From assembly GCA_040880365.1 (NCBI GenBank), contig JBBDIO010000298.1:1-10501 (forward strand): 10,501 nt of DNA, read 5' to 3'. Within the stretch, counting starts at the first letter, position 1, and each line of letters opens with the position of its first letter. The DNA comes from JBBDIO01 sp040880365 (GTDB lineage Bacteria > Chloroflexota > Anaerolineae > Caldilineales > Caldilineaceae). Shown in pieces: positions 1 to 7,723 of the stretch. A program made the translations under genes and the position numbers. Below the pieces are notes generated by a model. That model had not been told where the DNA came from. It did not search any database and worked only from the letters and a program-made list of their open reading frames with translations.

Positions 1-10
1 AAACCAACCA

Positions 11-26
11 CCGGCGCGACCGCCGG
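11..26. other. Small GC-rich hairpin near the window edge
   Basis: CCGGCG at 11-16 and CGCCGG at 21-26 are perfect inverted arms around a 4-base loop. Read on the minus strand the hairpin is followed by TGGTTGGTTT, which is mildly T-rich, so it could be a weak terminator for minus-strand transcription. The stem is short and such hairpins are common in GC-rich DNA, so this is only a candidate. No gene is visible in positions 1-93. Confidence 0.2.
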
Positions 27-93
27 CAATCCAGGTCTGAGACGGCAAACTTCTCCTAACTTCTCCTGGCAAAACCCGCCGCCCCACACCTAT

Positions 94-142
94 CAGGACA
101 GGCTTGTGAATCATACAATTACAACGTCACAAGCCTGTCCTG
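94..142 (-). terminator. Perfect 16-bp stem-loop downstream of the dsbA-like gene
   Basis: The arm CAGGACAGGCTTGTGA at 94-109 is exactly complementary to TCACAAGCCTGTCCTG at 127-142, leaving a 17-base loop. On the minus strand the stem begins 23 bases after the stop codon of the DsbA-like lipoprotein gene (stop at 166-168), where a transcription terminator or an mRNA 3'-stabilising hairpin would be expected. No T-tract follows immediately on either strand; the nearest T-run on the minus strand is TTTT at 71-74, about 20 bases further on. It is therefore not a textbook intrinsic terminator. It could instead be a protein-binding palindrome or a dispersed repeat. Confidence 0.45.
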
Positions 143-165
143 TTCCAGCAATGCTACTGCACTTA

Positions 166-1805
166 CTACTGTGCTTCTGCCAGGATTTCGTCCATGACTT
201 CTACAAAGGTCTCCAGCGGCAATGCGCCGGGCACAATACTACCCTCGCCATTATAAAGGATAATAAAGGTAGGCGTGCCCCGCACATATTGCCCGCCATC
301 GGCCAGATCACTCTCCACGCGGCCAATGGCCTCGTCGCCTGCCATACAGGTGGTAAACGCATCGATGTCCAGATCCAGTTCGCCCGCGATTTCGATCAAC
401 ACCGGCCCCGGATCGGCCACGCCCCAGCGTTCCACGGTTTCAAAGAGCAAATCGTGCATGGGCCAGAACTGCCCCTGATCGCCGGCACATTCGGCAGCCG
501 CGCCTGCCATCGGCGCTTGCGGGTGAATCGAAAGCGGGAAGTGCTTGAAGACCCAGAACACCTCGCCCGTATCTACATAGTTTTCTTCCAGCGTGGGCTG
601 GGTATCCTGCTGGTGACGGCGACAGAACGGGCACTGGAAGTCGGAGAATTCCACCACTGCAACCCGCGCATCGGGGTTGCCCCGATAGGCATCACCCGCC
701 ATCGTATAGCCGGGGCGGTCGGGATCGGGCGCCAGACCTTCGGGCATTGCCCACACGGGCGGGCCATCGTCGGCGGGCGGCTGGTCACCGGCCTGGGCAG
801 TCTGGGGCGTTTCGCCTGCCAACAGCGTATCGATCAGGTTGGCGAACTGGTCATAGGGCTGTGCGCCCACCATCTGGAAGACACCATTATCTGCCCGGCG
901 CACGATTTGAAAGCTGGGCGTGCCCGAAAAACCGGCATCGGCGGCTTCTTGCACACGCGCCTCTACTTCTGCCGTATAGGTTCCCGCTTCCATACAGGCC
1001 AGCATCGCGTCGGCATCCGCGCCCACGGTTTCCGTCAGCCGGGCAAAGACCTCCAGCGGGTCGGTCGCGGTGCTCCAATCGTCCACACTGCGAAAAATCT
1101 CGCTGCGCAGTTCCCACACATCCGCCGCCGAACCCTGTTCGGCCACACAGCGGGTCACCGCATGGGCCGTGGGCGCTTGCGGGTGGAGTTGCACCAGCGG
1201 GAAATCGTGGAAAACGACCAGCACGTCGCCCGTGCGCACATAGGCTTCATCCAGCGCCGGTTCGGTCTGCACAAAATAGCGATTACAGAACGGGCACTGA
1301 TAGTCGCTGAATTCGATCATCACCAGCGGTGCATCGGGATTACCCCGATAGATACGGCCGTCTTCGGTGAAGCCCACGGGCAACCCGCGATAGGTTTCAT
1401 CCGACGCCTCTGCCGCAATCGCCGCAACCGCCGGCAGCGTGGGCGGAGCATCGGCAACCTGTGCCGTATCCTCGCCGGCCTCTGCCCCAGCATCAGCCCC
1501 GGATTCAGCCTCAGCTNNNNNNNNNNNNNNNNNNNNNNNNNNNNNNNNNNNNNNNNNNNNNNNNNNNNNNNNNNNNNNNNNNNNNNNNNNNNNNNNNNNN
1601 NNNNNNNNNNNNNNNNATCTGTTGCAGTCGAGGCGTCGTCCGCCGGCGTAACCGGATTACACGCCCCCAGCGCCAACACCAGAATCAACAAGCCCAGCAC
1701 GACAGGCAACCGTCGTCCAAACCGTCGTCCAAGCCGATGCCCAGGGCGGTATGCCGCAAATTGTGCCGCAAGGCGTGCACTCACCGCCGATGATTTTTCA
1801 CTCAT
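166..1805 (-). CDS. Lipoprotein with two tandem DsbA-like thioredoxin domains (interrupted by assembly gap)
   Basis: Likely an extracytoplasmic thiol-disulfide oxidoreductase anchored by lipid. The ATG at 1803-1805 has a good ribosome site (AAGGGAG at 1814-1820, 8 bases away). The first 63 residues contain an Arg-rich n-region, a hydrophobic stretch and a lipobox LGAC with Cys49. An Ala/Glu/Asp/Gly-rich linker follows, broken by 100 N (1517-1616). The sequence after the gap stays open and encodes two DsbA-like domains (Thioredoxin_4/DSBA type). Numbered from the TTG codon at 1381-1383, they have CPFC at residues 30-33 and 251-254, and cis-Pro loops GTPSF (Pro156) and GTPTF (Pro371). Each domain repeats YRGNPDA, EFSD-x-QCPFC and HPQAP. 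Each also has an extra Cys pair (79/130 and 299/346) that may form a structural disulfide, as in some actinobacterial DsbA proteins. The pieces either side of the gap are in different frames at the nominal 100-N length, so the gap length is probably a placeholder. At least 512 residues are visible. The redox role is well supported; the substrates are unknown. Confidence 0.88.
1517..1616. other. Assembly gap (100 N)
   Basis: Exactly 100 unresolved bases, the conventional placeholder for a scaffold gap of unknown length. It falls inside the low-complexity Ala/Glu/Asp linker of the DsbA-like lipoprotein. The flanking plus-strand sequence is rich in near-repeats of the type CAGCC/CAGCATCAGCC, which could explain the assembly break. 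The reading frames on the two sides do not join across 100 bases; a true length of 3n+2 would restore one continuous reading frame. Confidence 0.98.
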
Positions 1806-1813
1806 AAAACAAT

Positions 1814-1820
1814 CTCCCTT
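1814..1820 (-). promoter_or_regulatory. Shine-Dalgarno site of the DsbA-like lipoprotein gene
   Basis: On the minus strand AAGGGAG lies 8 bases before the ATG at 1803-1805. It fixes the start codon and supports reading the lipoprotein signal peptide as the true N-terminus rather than the TTG codon beyond the gap. Confidence 0.75.
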
Positions 1821-1840
1821 GCTAAAACCTTATCTGATAA

Positions 1841-1858
1841 AGCCGGTGCCTACCGGCT
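1841..1858 (-). promoter_or_regulatory. Hairpin in the 5' leader of the DsbA-like gene
   Basis: AGCCGGT at 1841-1847 and ACCGGCT at 1852-1858 form a perfect 7-bp stem with a 4-base loop. A further AGCCGGT copy lies at 1867-1873 and could compete for pairing with ACCGGCT. On the minus strand the hairpin ends 20 bases before the Shine-Dalgarno site and is followed by TTTATCAG. A leader hairpin or attenuator is possible, but no regulator or ligand class can be named. Confidence 0.3.
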
Positions 1859-1993
1859 AGCATACAGCCGGTTTCTCCCAGCTATGCATCCACCCGCTAT
1901 TCAATTCGCGCGGCTCGGCAATACTCTTCTACCCTGACACAGATGGCGCACGCGCACATGAAGGCTTGATTAGAATCTGGCGCACACACAATG

Positions 1994-2026
1994 TAAAAGA
2001 ACGCCGCCCCCAAATCGGAGCGGCGT
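1994..2026 (-). terminator. Intrinsic terminator of the 100-residue protein gene
   Basis: On the minus strand ACGCCGCTCC pairs with the GG-rich arm ending GCGGCGT (stem 2001-2026, 10 pairs including one G-T, loop about 6 bases). TCTTTTA follows at once (T-run at 1995-1998). The stem starts 20 bases after the stop codon of the gene at 2047-2349. It separates that gene from the DsbA-like gene downstream, so the two probably have independent transcripts. Confidence 0.8.
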
Positions 2027-2046
2027 CTCGCCAAACACATCCACAC

Positions 2047-2349
2047 TTACATCTGAAAGCTACGACCATTGTCGGGCACGACCTTTTGACTGTAATTCGT
2101 CACATAGGTCAATAATTTGCCGTGGAGTTTCTGCCACCCGTTGCTCTGCAAAATATCGGTCAGCTTTTCCTGGCTCTCAACGGCCCCAATGGTCAGCATT
2201 TGCGGACCTTCTCCGTACATGGTATACAGAACCTCGTTAGGTTCGATGCCGAGTTGCATCAATCTGGGTGCGAATTCCCGGACGACAAATTCCGAAAAAT
2301 CCTGTTCGCGCCCCATTTTAATGTCCCATTGCATCAACAACTTGATCAT
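2047..2349 (-). CDS. Conserved-looking 100-residue protein, ferredoxin-like fold predicted, function unknown
   Basis: I do not recognise a named family. The protein has no signal peptide, membrane segment or cysteine, so it is probably cytoplasmic. The hydrophobic pattern reads strand (residues 1-10, MIKLLMQWDI), helix (about 14-34), two strands (about 38-58) and a long amphipathic helix (about 60-90). That is the beta-alpha-beta-beta-alpha order of dimeric alpha-beta barrel (ferredoxin-like) small proteins such as Dabb or antibiotic-biosynthesis-monooxygenase-type domains. The assignment is inferred from pattern only. The start is ATG at 2347-2349. A possible Shine-Dalgarno (AGAAAGG on the minus strand) lies about 13 bases upstream, farther than ideal. 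The gene ends in a strong intrinsic terminator and is divergent from the secreted-protein gene to its right. Codon use is less GC-biased than in the neighbours. It is a real gene with good probability because the compact ORF is flanked by a fitting terminator. Confidence 0.75.
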   Translation of the reverse strand: MIKLLMQWDIKMGREQDFSEFVVREFAPRLMQLGIEPNEVLYTMYGEGPQMLTIGAVESQEKLTDILQSNGWQKLHGKLLTYVTNYSQKVVPDNGRSFQM

Positions 2350-2496
2350 AAATGTAGTTGAACCTTTCTGGCCCGGTGTAAGCTTGAACTAATGGCACGA
2401 TACCAGAAGCACCCTGTAAATGCAACTTCCAGGCCGAAAATCCGGTTCTCTTTCATCTGCTACTCATCTGAACCCTGTGTGACGCCAAAATCCTGC

Positions 2497-4782
2497 ATGA
2501 ATAACCTGCTGTACCAACCAATTCGACCTTCGTTTTCCCAGATCCGATTTTCTCACATCCGGTTTTCCCGCGGCCACGCCCAGGCGCGCCGCAACCCGCA
2601 CAGGCCCCCGCGCATCCGTGCGGCGCTTGCCTTGTGTGCGCTGCTGTGGATGATGCAGTGGCTGATGCTGCCCCCACCCACTGCCCAGGCGCGTTTCGCC
2701 CCGGCGGGCTTGCCCCAGACCGGCAGCCCCACCCCGACCGAACAGCACATCTACCTCTTTCCCGCCGAAACCACGCCCGTGAGCGTAGAAGTCCATATCG
2801 CCGAACTGTGGGTCAGCGCCAGCGGCGCGGAAAACTTTGTAGATGTGGATGCTACCTATCGGCTGAAGAACGCCGAGGCCACTGCCGCCAATCCCCTGCT
2901 CCGCATCGCAACCGCGGCAGGCGGCGAACGCGGCGTGGCGCAATTGCCCCACATCTCCAATGTATCGGTCAGCGCCGGCAATGAGACCGTGGGGCTAGAG
3001 CAATCGGCCAACGGCAACTACACCCTGCGCGTGGCCGTGCCTGCCGATGGCAAGCTCACGCTGCGCCTGCGCTATCGTGTGGCCCTGGGCAGCGCGCCCC
3101 TGGCGACTGTCAGCTATCCCCTGGACCCCTTGAACCGTTGGCCCGACGAGATCAGCATCCGCATCGAAGCCAAAGTGCCCGATACCATCGCCGCCGATAG
3201 CTGGACGCGGGTCGAACCCGATGGCTGGACCTATGGGCTGGCGACCGACCCGGGGCGCGTGGATGTGAAATGGCTCTATAACCTGCGCGCGCCCGATCTG
3301 GCGGTCATCTTTCAATATGCCAACCCCAGTCTGTGGCAGCAGATTCGCGCCCTGGAACTGACCCCCGCCGCCAGCCGCACGTTCCAGCAATATAACCGGC
3401 TGGGCGAATTCTATCGCCAGCTCTACGACGCCGCGGGCACACTGCCCCTCCTGCGCGAACGCTATTTCGCCCAGAGCATCGCCGCCTTCAACAACGCCGT
3501 GACCGTTCCCAACGCCGGCGCCGCCGAACGCGGCGAGGTTCACTATGCGTTGGCCCAGCTCTATCGTACCCATGCGCCCACCGTGGCCGAGCCGCAAGCC
3601 AACGAATATGCCCAACTCATGGTGCGCGAGGTGACTACCGCGGTCGAGCTGCTCCCTGCCGACGATGCGCGCCGTACCGAAATGGGACGCTGGCGCGCCG
3701 ATGGCCTCATGCTGTTGCTCAACCAGGCGCGCGCCGCCAGTGAATGGGATCGCGCCCTGGCGATTGTCGACGAACTGGAAACCTTGCCCACCGGCAGCAT
3801 CAGCCCCGACTTCATTGCAACCGAGCGCGCCGATCTGGAAGTGCAAAAGGCGCTGGAACTGTTGGCAGAAGGCCAGCGCGAAGCCGCGTTTGCCGTAGCG
3901 GGCGCCCAGCTTTCGGGCGCACAATTGCAGCCCCCGGCCCAGCTCCAAACCCTGTTCCTGCGCTGGGCCTTGACCGTGACCGCCACCGCCGACCAGATCG
4001 AAATTGTCGCGCTGGGTCAAACCGACCCCGAACACCATGAGCGAGCACTGCGCGCCGCCGAAGACATGGCGTCCCTCTTTAGCGCCGGCTCCACCCAGCG
4101 CAGCAGCGATGTCGTGGCCCAGGCCCAACCCGGCGATTGGCAGGGCGCCCCCGCAGTCAAGCTCTATATCGCTTTGCAAAGCGGCACCAATACTGCATTT
4201 CTCGCCAGCCTCACGCCCACCTCTATGGATTGGATCCTCCTGCGCACCCTGCTGGAACAGCTTGCGGTCCAATCTTCCCAAACCCGCGGGCTGATCTGGC
4301 AAACCCTCACGCTGCGCCAACCGCTAGACCTGCGACCCGCCACCACCCAATGGCATTCCATGGCAAACTCGCTGGATCGGCAGGCCGAGGAACTAGACGC
4401 TACCGCCGCGGCCGCGGGCCAGAACCAGGATGCCCTGGCCGCGCGCATACGCGCCGTCCACTATCGGGCGATGGCAGATCGCTGGCGCGACCTGGCCGCC
4501 CAAAGCCGGCTCTATTTTGAATTTCGCACCGACGCCATCCCGGGGCTGACCGCCCTGGCTTCTCCAGCGGCATCTCCACCCGCAGCCGCACCCAACACCG
4601 ATGCGCCGATTGTGCTGGGTGCAGGGCTGCCCACCCGCGCCTGGTTTGCCGCAGTCGAAGGCCCCTCCCAGGTATTTACCATGCAGGCCCAATTGCTCAA
4701 TGTGACCCAACTCCTGGTAATCGCCCTAATCGCCCTTGCCGGTATCCTGGCCTTTTCGGGTCTTTTGTGGTGGCTGTTATAG
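2497..4782 (+). CDS. Large secreted protein with C-terminal membrane anchor, partner of transglutaminase, function unknown
   Basis: No named family recognised. With the ATG at 2497 the product has 761 residues: a basic n-region (Arg/His-rich, about 20-41), a hydrophobic signal segment (about 43-58) and a likely signal-peptidase site after AQA (about 65). A beta-rich region follows (about 80-265, alternating hydrophobic strands). Then comes a long Ala/Leu/Gln/Arg-rich helical region (about 270-690) resembling TPR-like repeats, including a segment with YALAQLYRTH. A single C-terminal transmembrane helix ends the protein (about 733-761). It should lie outside the membrane, anchored at one or both ends. 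The frame is open back to an ATG at 2392. I prefer 2497 because the stretch 2392-2490 is less GC-rich and would leave only 42 bp for two divergent promoters. Neither start has a clear ribosome site, so the start is uncertain. The transglutaminase gene follows 117 bp later in the same direction, suggesting a shared task. Confidence 0.82.
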   Translation: MNNLLYQPIRPSFSQIRFSHIRFSRGHAQARRNPHRPPRIRAALALCALLWMMQWLMLPPPTAQARFAPAGLPQTGSPTPTEQHIYLFPAETTPVSVEVHIAELWVSASGAENFVDVDATYRLKNAEATAANPLLRIATAAGGERGVAQLPHISNVSVSAGNETVGLEQSANGNYTLRVAVPADGKLTLRLRYRVALGSAPLATVSYPLDPLNRWPDEISIRIEAKVPDTIAADSWTRVEPDGWTYGLATDPGRVDVKWLYNLRAPDLAVIFQYANPSLWQQIRALELTPAASRTFQQYNRLGEFYRQLYDAAGTLPLLRERYFAQSIAAFNNAVTVPNAGAAERGEVHYALAQLYRTHAPTVAEPQANEYAQLMVREVTTAVELLPADDARRTEMGRWRADGLMLLLNQARAASEWDRALAIVDELETLPTGSISPDFIATERADLEVQKALELLAEGQREAAFAVAGAQLSGAQLQPPAQLQTLFLRWALTVTATADQIEIVALGQTDPEHHERALRAAEDMASLFSAGSTQRSSDVVAQAQPGDWQGAPAVKLYIALQSGTNTAFLASLTPTSMDWILLRTLLEQLAVQSSQTRGLIWQTLTLRQPLDLRPATTQWHSMANSLDRQAEELDATAAAAGQNQDALAARIRAVHYRAMADRWRDLAAQSRLYFEFRTDAIPGLTALASPAASPPAAAPNTDAPIVLGAGLPTRAWFAAVEGPSQVFTMQAQLLNVTQLLVIALIALAGILAFSGLLWWLL
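2542..2571 (+). repeat. Imperfect 15-bp tandem repeat near the start of the secreted-protein gene
   Basis: ATCCGATTTTCTCAC (2542-2556) and ATCCGGTTTTCCCGC (2557-2571) match at 12 of 15 positions. A related copy, ATCCGGTTCTCTTTC, lies in the same reading frame at 2440-2454. Read as protein all three give IRFS followed by one residue. They may be part of an odd N-terminal extension or, if translation starts later, repeated DNA elements in the leader. Confidence 0.5.
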
Positions 4783-4899
4783 TAGGGGCGCAATCGGCAA
4801 CCTGGTAGGAACGTAACCGCCCGCGCCTTTGCGCCCACATTCGTTCTCGGTAAGCACGCTCACGCAGCGCGGCTTTGTTTCGAGTTTACACTTTTCGCT

Positions 4900-7710
4900 A
4901 TGGCAACCATCTCACCCACCTATTCACCCGACGCAACAACTCAAAACGGCAGCCCCTTCGATCCCGAACGCGCGCGCGACCGTTATGCCGACAACATCTA
5001 TTTTCAAGATGGCGCAGTCTTCACCGGCATTCTCACCGCCCTGCTCTATCTGATCCTTGCTACATCCCTGGATGCCGCGGGCTATGTCCAGAACATGACC
5101 CTGCTGGTGCCTGTGGTCTTTGGCGCGTTGAGCCTGGCATTTTTCATGGCCTATAGTCGCTTCGACGGCTTCTTCGCCCTTTCCCACAGCCTGTTCACCT
5201 GCCTGGCGTGGATTCTTTATCTCACATCTACTATCGTGACACCCGCCGAAATCCGCCCCTTTCTGGATAACGGCATCCCCGAACTCCAGGCCAAAGCCTA
5301 TTTCGTCCTGTTGCGCTGGCTCAACTGGATCGACGCGGCCATCAACGGTGTTGCCAGCGAAGACAACTATATATTCATCTTCGAAATGGCGTTTCTGGTC
5401 TGGTGGCTCAGCTATCTGGGCGTGTGGTCCATCTTCCGCTATGGCTATACCTGGCGCGCCGTCATCCCCGCGGGCGCAATCCTGCTCATCAACGTCTTCT
5501 ACGCGCCCACGTCGATTCTGGGCTTTCTGGTGGTCTTCTGCCTGCTCGCAATCCTGCTCTTTGTGCGCACCCATCTCGCCGAACAACAACTCCGCTGGCG
5601 CGAACAACGCATCTACTATAGCCAGGATATCACGCTCGATTTTCTGCGCAACGGCCTCATGTATGCCGTGGTGGTACTGGCGCTGGCGTGGATTGCCCCC
5701 GGCCTGGGACGCAGCCTGCAAGTGCGCACCGTGCTCGCGCCGGTCAACGAACGCTGGGAAGCCGCCACTGAACGCTGGTCGCAGCTCTATCAGGGTGTTA
5801 ACCGGCAACTCCAGCCGGGCGGCGCGGGCTTCGGACGCTCGCTTTCGCTGGGCGGCGAACGCAATGTGGGCAACAGCTTTGTCTTCAGCGTCTTTTCGCC
5901 GGTAGGTCGCTATTGGCGCGCCGTGGTCTACGATACCTATTCGGGGCGGCAATGGCTGAACACATACGAAATGGAAGTGGATCTGGACGCGGGCCAAAGC
6001 GCGCCCATTGCCAACTGGTCCATGCGCAGCCCCATCACCCAGACCGTTACGCTCCTGGCGCCGTCGGGCAATGTGGTCTTCAGCGCGCCCGATATTGTGC
6101 GCGTCGATGTCCCCATTTCCGCCGTGGTCAACCCCATCACCCAATTTGGCGATAGTAGCACACCCGCCGACATGAACGGGGATACAAACGGGGATACGGA
6201 GGGCGCCGGCACATGGGGTGGGCCGGTCGAAGTCACCTGGGCGCGCACTCGCCAGATGATGGAGGCGGGCGAATCCTATCGCGTGGTGAGCAACTATGCG
6301 CAAACCACCGTGCGCGCGCTGGAATCTGCCTCCACCGACTATCCCGCCGGCCTGCTAGAGGCTTATACCCAGTTGCCCGAAGACTTCTCGCCCCGGGTCG
6401 CCGCCCATGCCGTGGAACTCACTGCCGAACACGCCACCGTCTATGCCAAGGCCAAAGCCGTAGAAACTTTCCTGCGCACCTATACCTACAACGACATCAT
6501 CGCCGCGCCGCCCGCCGATGTCGATCCGGTAGAATATTTCCTCTACGACATCCAGGAAGGCTATTGCGACTATTACGCCACCTCGATGGCGGTCATGTTG
6601 CGCAGCGTGGGCATTCCGGCGCGCGTGGTCAGCGGCTATGCCCAGGGCGTGCTGGATGAGGAAACCGGGCAATATTTCATTTCCGAACGCGACGCTCACA
6701 CCTGGGTCGAGGTCTACTTCCCCGAATATGGCTGGATCGAATTTGAACCCACTGCCGGCGAATCGCCGCTGGATCGGCCCGCGGGCGATGATCCCACCAA
6801 CACCGACATCCTTTCCGACCCGCAGCTTTCAGATTTCAACGATGAGTTCATGCCCAACGACGATTTCCCCGAAGAACTCAACAACGAACCTGTTCCCGAA
6901 TGGCAGGATGAGAATCTGCTGGGCGACGAGCTATCGGCACAAGACCAGCAAAATCGGCTGCTGTGGGCCTTACTCACGCCGCTGCTCCTGGTGATAGGAG
7001 TATGGTTCATCTGGCGTATGCGCGTGCAGGGTCCCAACCAGTTCGATCCCGACCTGCCTTCTATCTTATACGAACGGCTGCAATCGTGGGCCGAACGGCT
7101 GGGGTTCCGCAACGAGCCGACGCATACACCCTATGAACAGGCCGACCGTTTTGGCTACGCCCTGCCCGAAGCGCGCCCGGCCATCGATTCGATCACACAA
7201 AGCTATGTGCAATTTCGCTTCCGCCGCCCACTGGCAGCTGCGCAGGCCGCGCCCAGCGGCGCCCAGGAAGTAGCCTCCGCAAGCATCCCCGTGGCAGACC
7301 AACCCACAGACGCCCAATTCGCAGAAACCGCGCAGGCGCAGACCCACAACACCGAAAGTGGTGTCACGACCGGCCCCCTGAATGTCTGGGAAGAATTGCA
7401 GCCCATTCTCTGGCGAGCGTGGATGCGCAAAATCTTCCGCCTGGATCGCCAATCCAACCCCACCGACAAACGGCGCGGCCGGGTATCACAGGATTTCACG
7501 CTGGAAAGCACAGCCGACAATGCACAGGGGGCAAGTGCGAGTGACGATGCGGATACGGCCCTGTTCCGCCCCCGATATACCAACGGAAAGGGCGACACGC
7601 GCCCCAACGGTCCGCGTTCAGCCGGCAGAGGGATACCCGGCACGAACGGCAAAGGCACTAGCGGCAATGACACAGGGGGAGCCGACGACGCCCCGCGTGA
7701 TCCACGCTAG
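4900..7710 (+). CDS. TgpA-like transglutaminase-core membrane protein with DUF4129-like C-terminus
   Basis: 936 residues. Order: short cytoplasmic N-terminus; about seven transmembrane helices (near 40-57, 68-84, 91-113, 158-180, 186-201, 205-222, 251-268); a large extracytoplasmic region (270-686); a last helix (688-706); a cytoplasmic tail. The transglutaminase-like core lies at about 510-620: Cys556 in EGYCDYYATSMAV, GIPARVVSGY at 571-580, His600 in DAHTWVEVY, and Glu616 in FEPT at the usual third catalytic place. Glu for Asp there is frequent in this family. Residues 715-777 resemble DUF4129, as in TgpA/YebA-type proteins. The tail after about 780 is disordered and Gly/Asn/Thr/Asp-rich, with TNGKG twice. 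The family is thought to act as a transglutaminase or cysteine peptidase on envelope proteins; the substrate is unknown. The usual MoxR ATPase and DUF58 genes are not in this window. The start ATG at 4900 lacks a clear Shine-Dalgarno. The stop faces the methyltransferase stop 13 bp away. Confidence 0.92.
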   Translation: MATISPTYSPDATTQNGSPFDPERARDRYADNIYFQDGAVFTGILTALLYLILATSLDAAGYVQNMTLLVPVVFGALSLAFFMAYSRFDGFFALSHSLFTCLAWILYLTSTIVTPAEIRPFLDNGIPELQAKAYFVLLRWLNWIDAAINGVASEDNYIFIFEMAFLVWWLSYLGVWSIFRYGYTWRAVIPAGAILLINVFYAPTSILGFLVVFCLLAILLFVRTHLAEQQLRWREQRIYYSQDITLDFLRNGLMYAVVVLALAWIAPGLGRSLQVRTVLAPVNERWEAATERWSQLYQGVNRQLQPGGAGFGRSLSLGGERNVGNSFVFSVFSPVGRYWRAVVYDTYSGRQWLNTYEMEVDLDAGQSAPIANWSMRSPITQTVTLLAPSGNVVFSAPDIVRVDVPISAVVNPITQFGDSSTPADMNGDTNGDTEGAGTWGGPVEVTWARTRQMMEAGESYRVVSNYAQTTVRALESASTDYPAGLLEAYTQLPEDFSPRVAAHAVELTAEHATVYAKAKAVETFLRTYTYNDIIAAPPADVDPVEYFLYDIQEGYCDYYATSMAVMLRSVGIPARVVSGYAQGVLDEETGQYFISERDAHTWVEVYFPEYGWIEFEPTAGESPLDRPAGDDPTNTDILSDPQLSDFNDEFMPNDDFPEELNNEPVPEWQDENLLGDELSAQDQQNRLLWALLTPLLLVIGVWFIWRMRVQGPNQFDPDLPSILYERLQSWAERLGFRNEPTHTPYEQADRFGYALPEARPAIDSITQSYVQFRFRRPLAAAQAAPSGAQEVASASIPVADQPTDAQFAETAQAQTHNTESGVTTGPLNVWEELQPILWRAWMRKIFRLDRQSNPTDKRRGRVSQDFTLESTADNAQGASASDDADTALFRPRYTNGKGDTRPNGPRSAGRGIPGTNGKGTSGNDTGGADDAPRDPR

Positions 7711-7723
7711 CGCTTCTGCATAA

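Noticed and set aside
106..1860. Very long plus-strand open frame over the DsbA-like gene
   Set aside because: It is antisense to a gene with clear signal peptide, lipobox and two CPFC domains. It runs through the N gap and its translation is His/Arg/Gly-rich with no motif, typical of a GC-rich shadow frame.
2995..4320. 441-codon minus-strand open frame
   Set aside because: Antisense shadow of the secreted-protein gene; Gly/Gln-rich translation without recognisable domains or a ribosome site.
4786..4836. Inverted repeat GGGCGCAA / TTGCGCCC between the secreted-protein and transglutaminase genes
   Set aside because: The 8-bp arms are 35 bases apart with no T-tract; likely chance in GC-rich DNA and not strong enough to call a terminator separating the two genes.
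4924..6303. 459-codon minus-strand open frame
   Set aside because: Antisense to the transglutaminase protein, whose membrane helices and catalytic residues identify the true frame.
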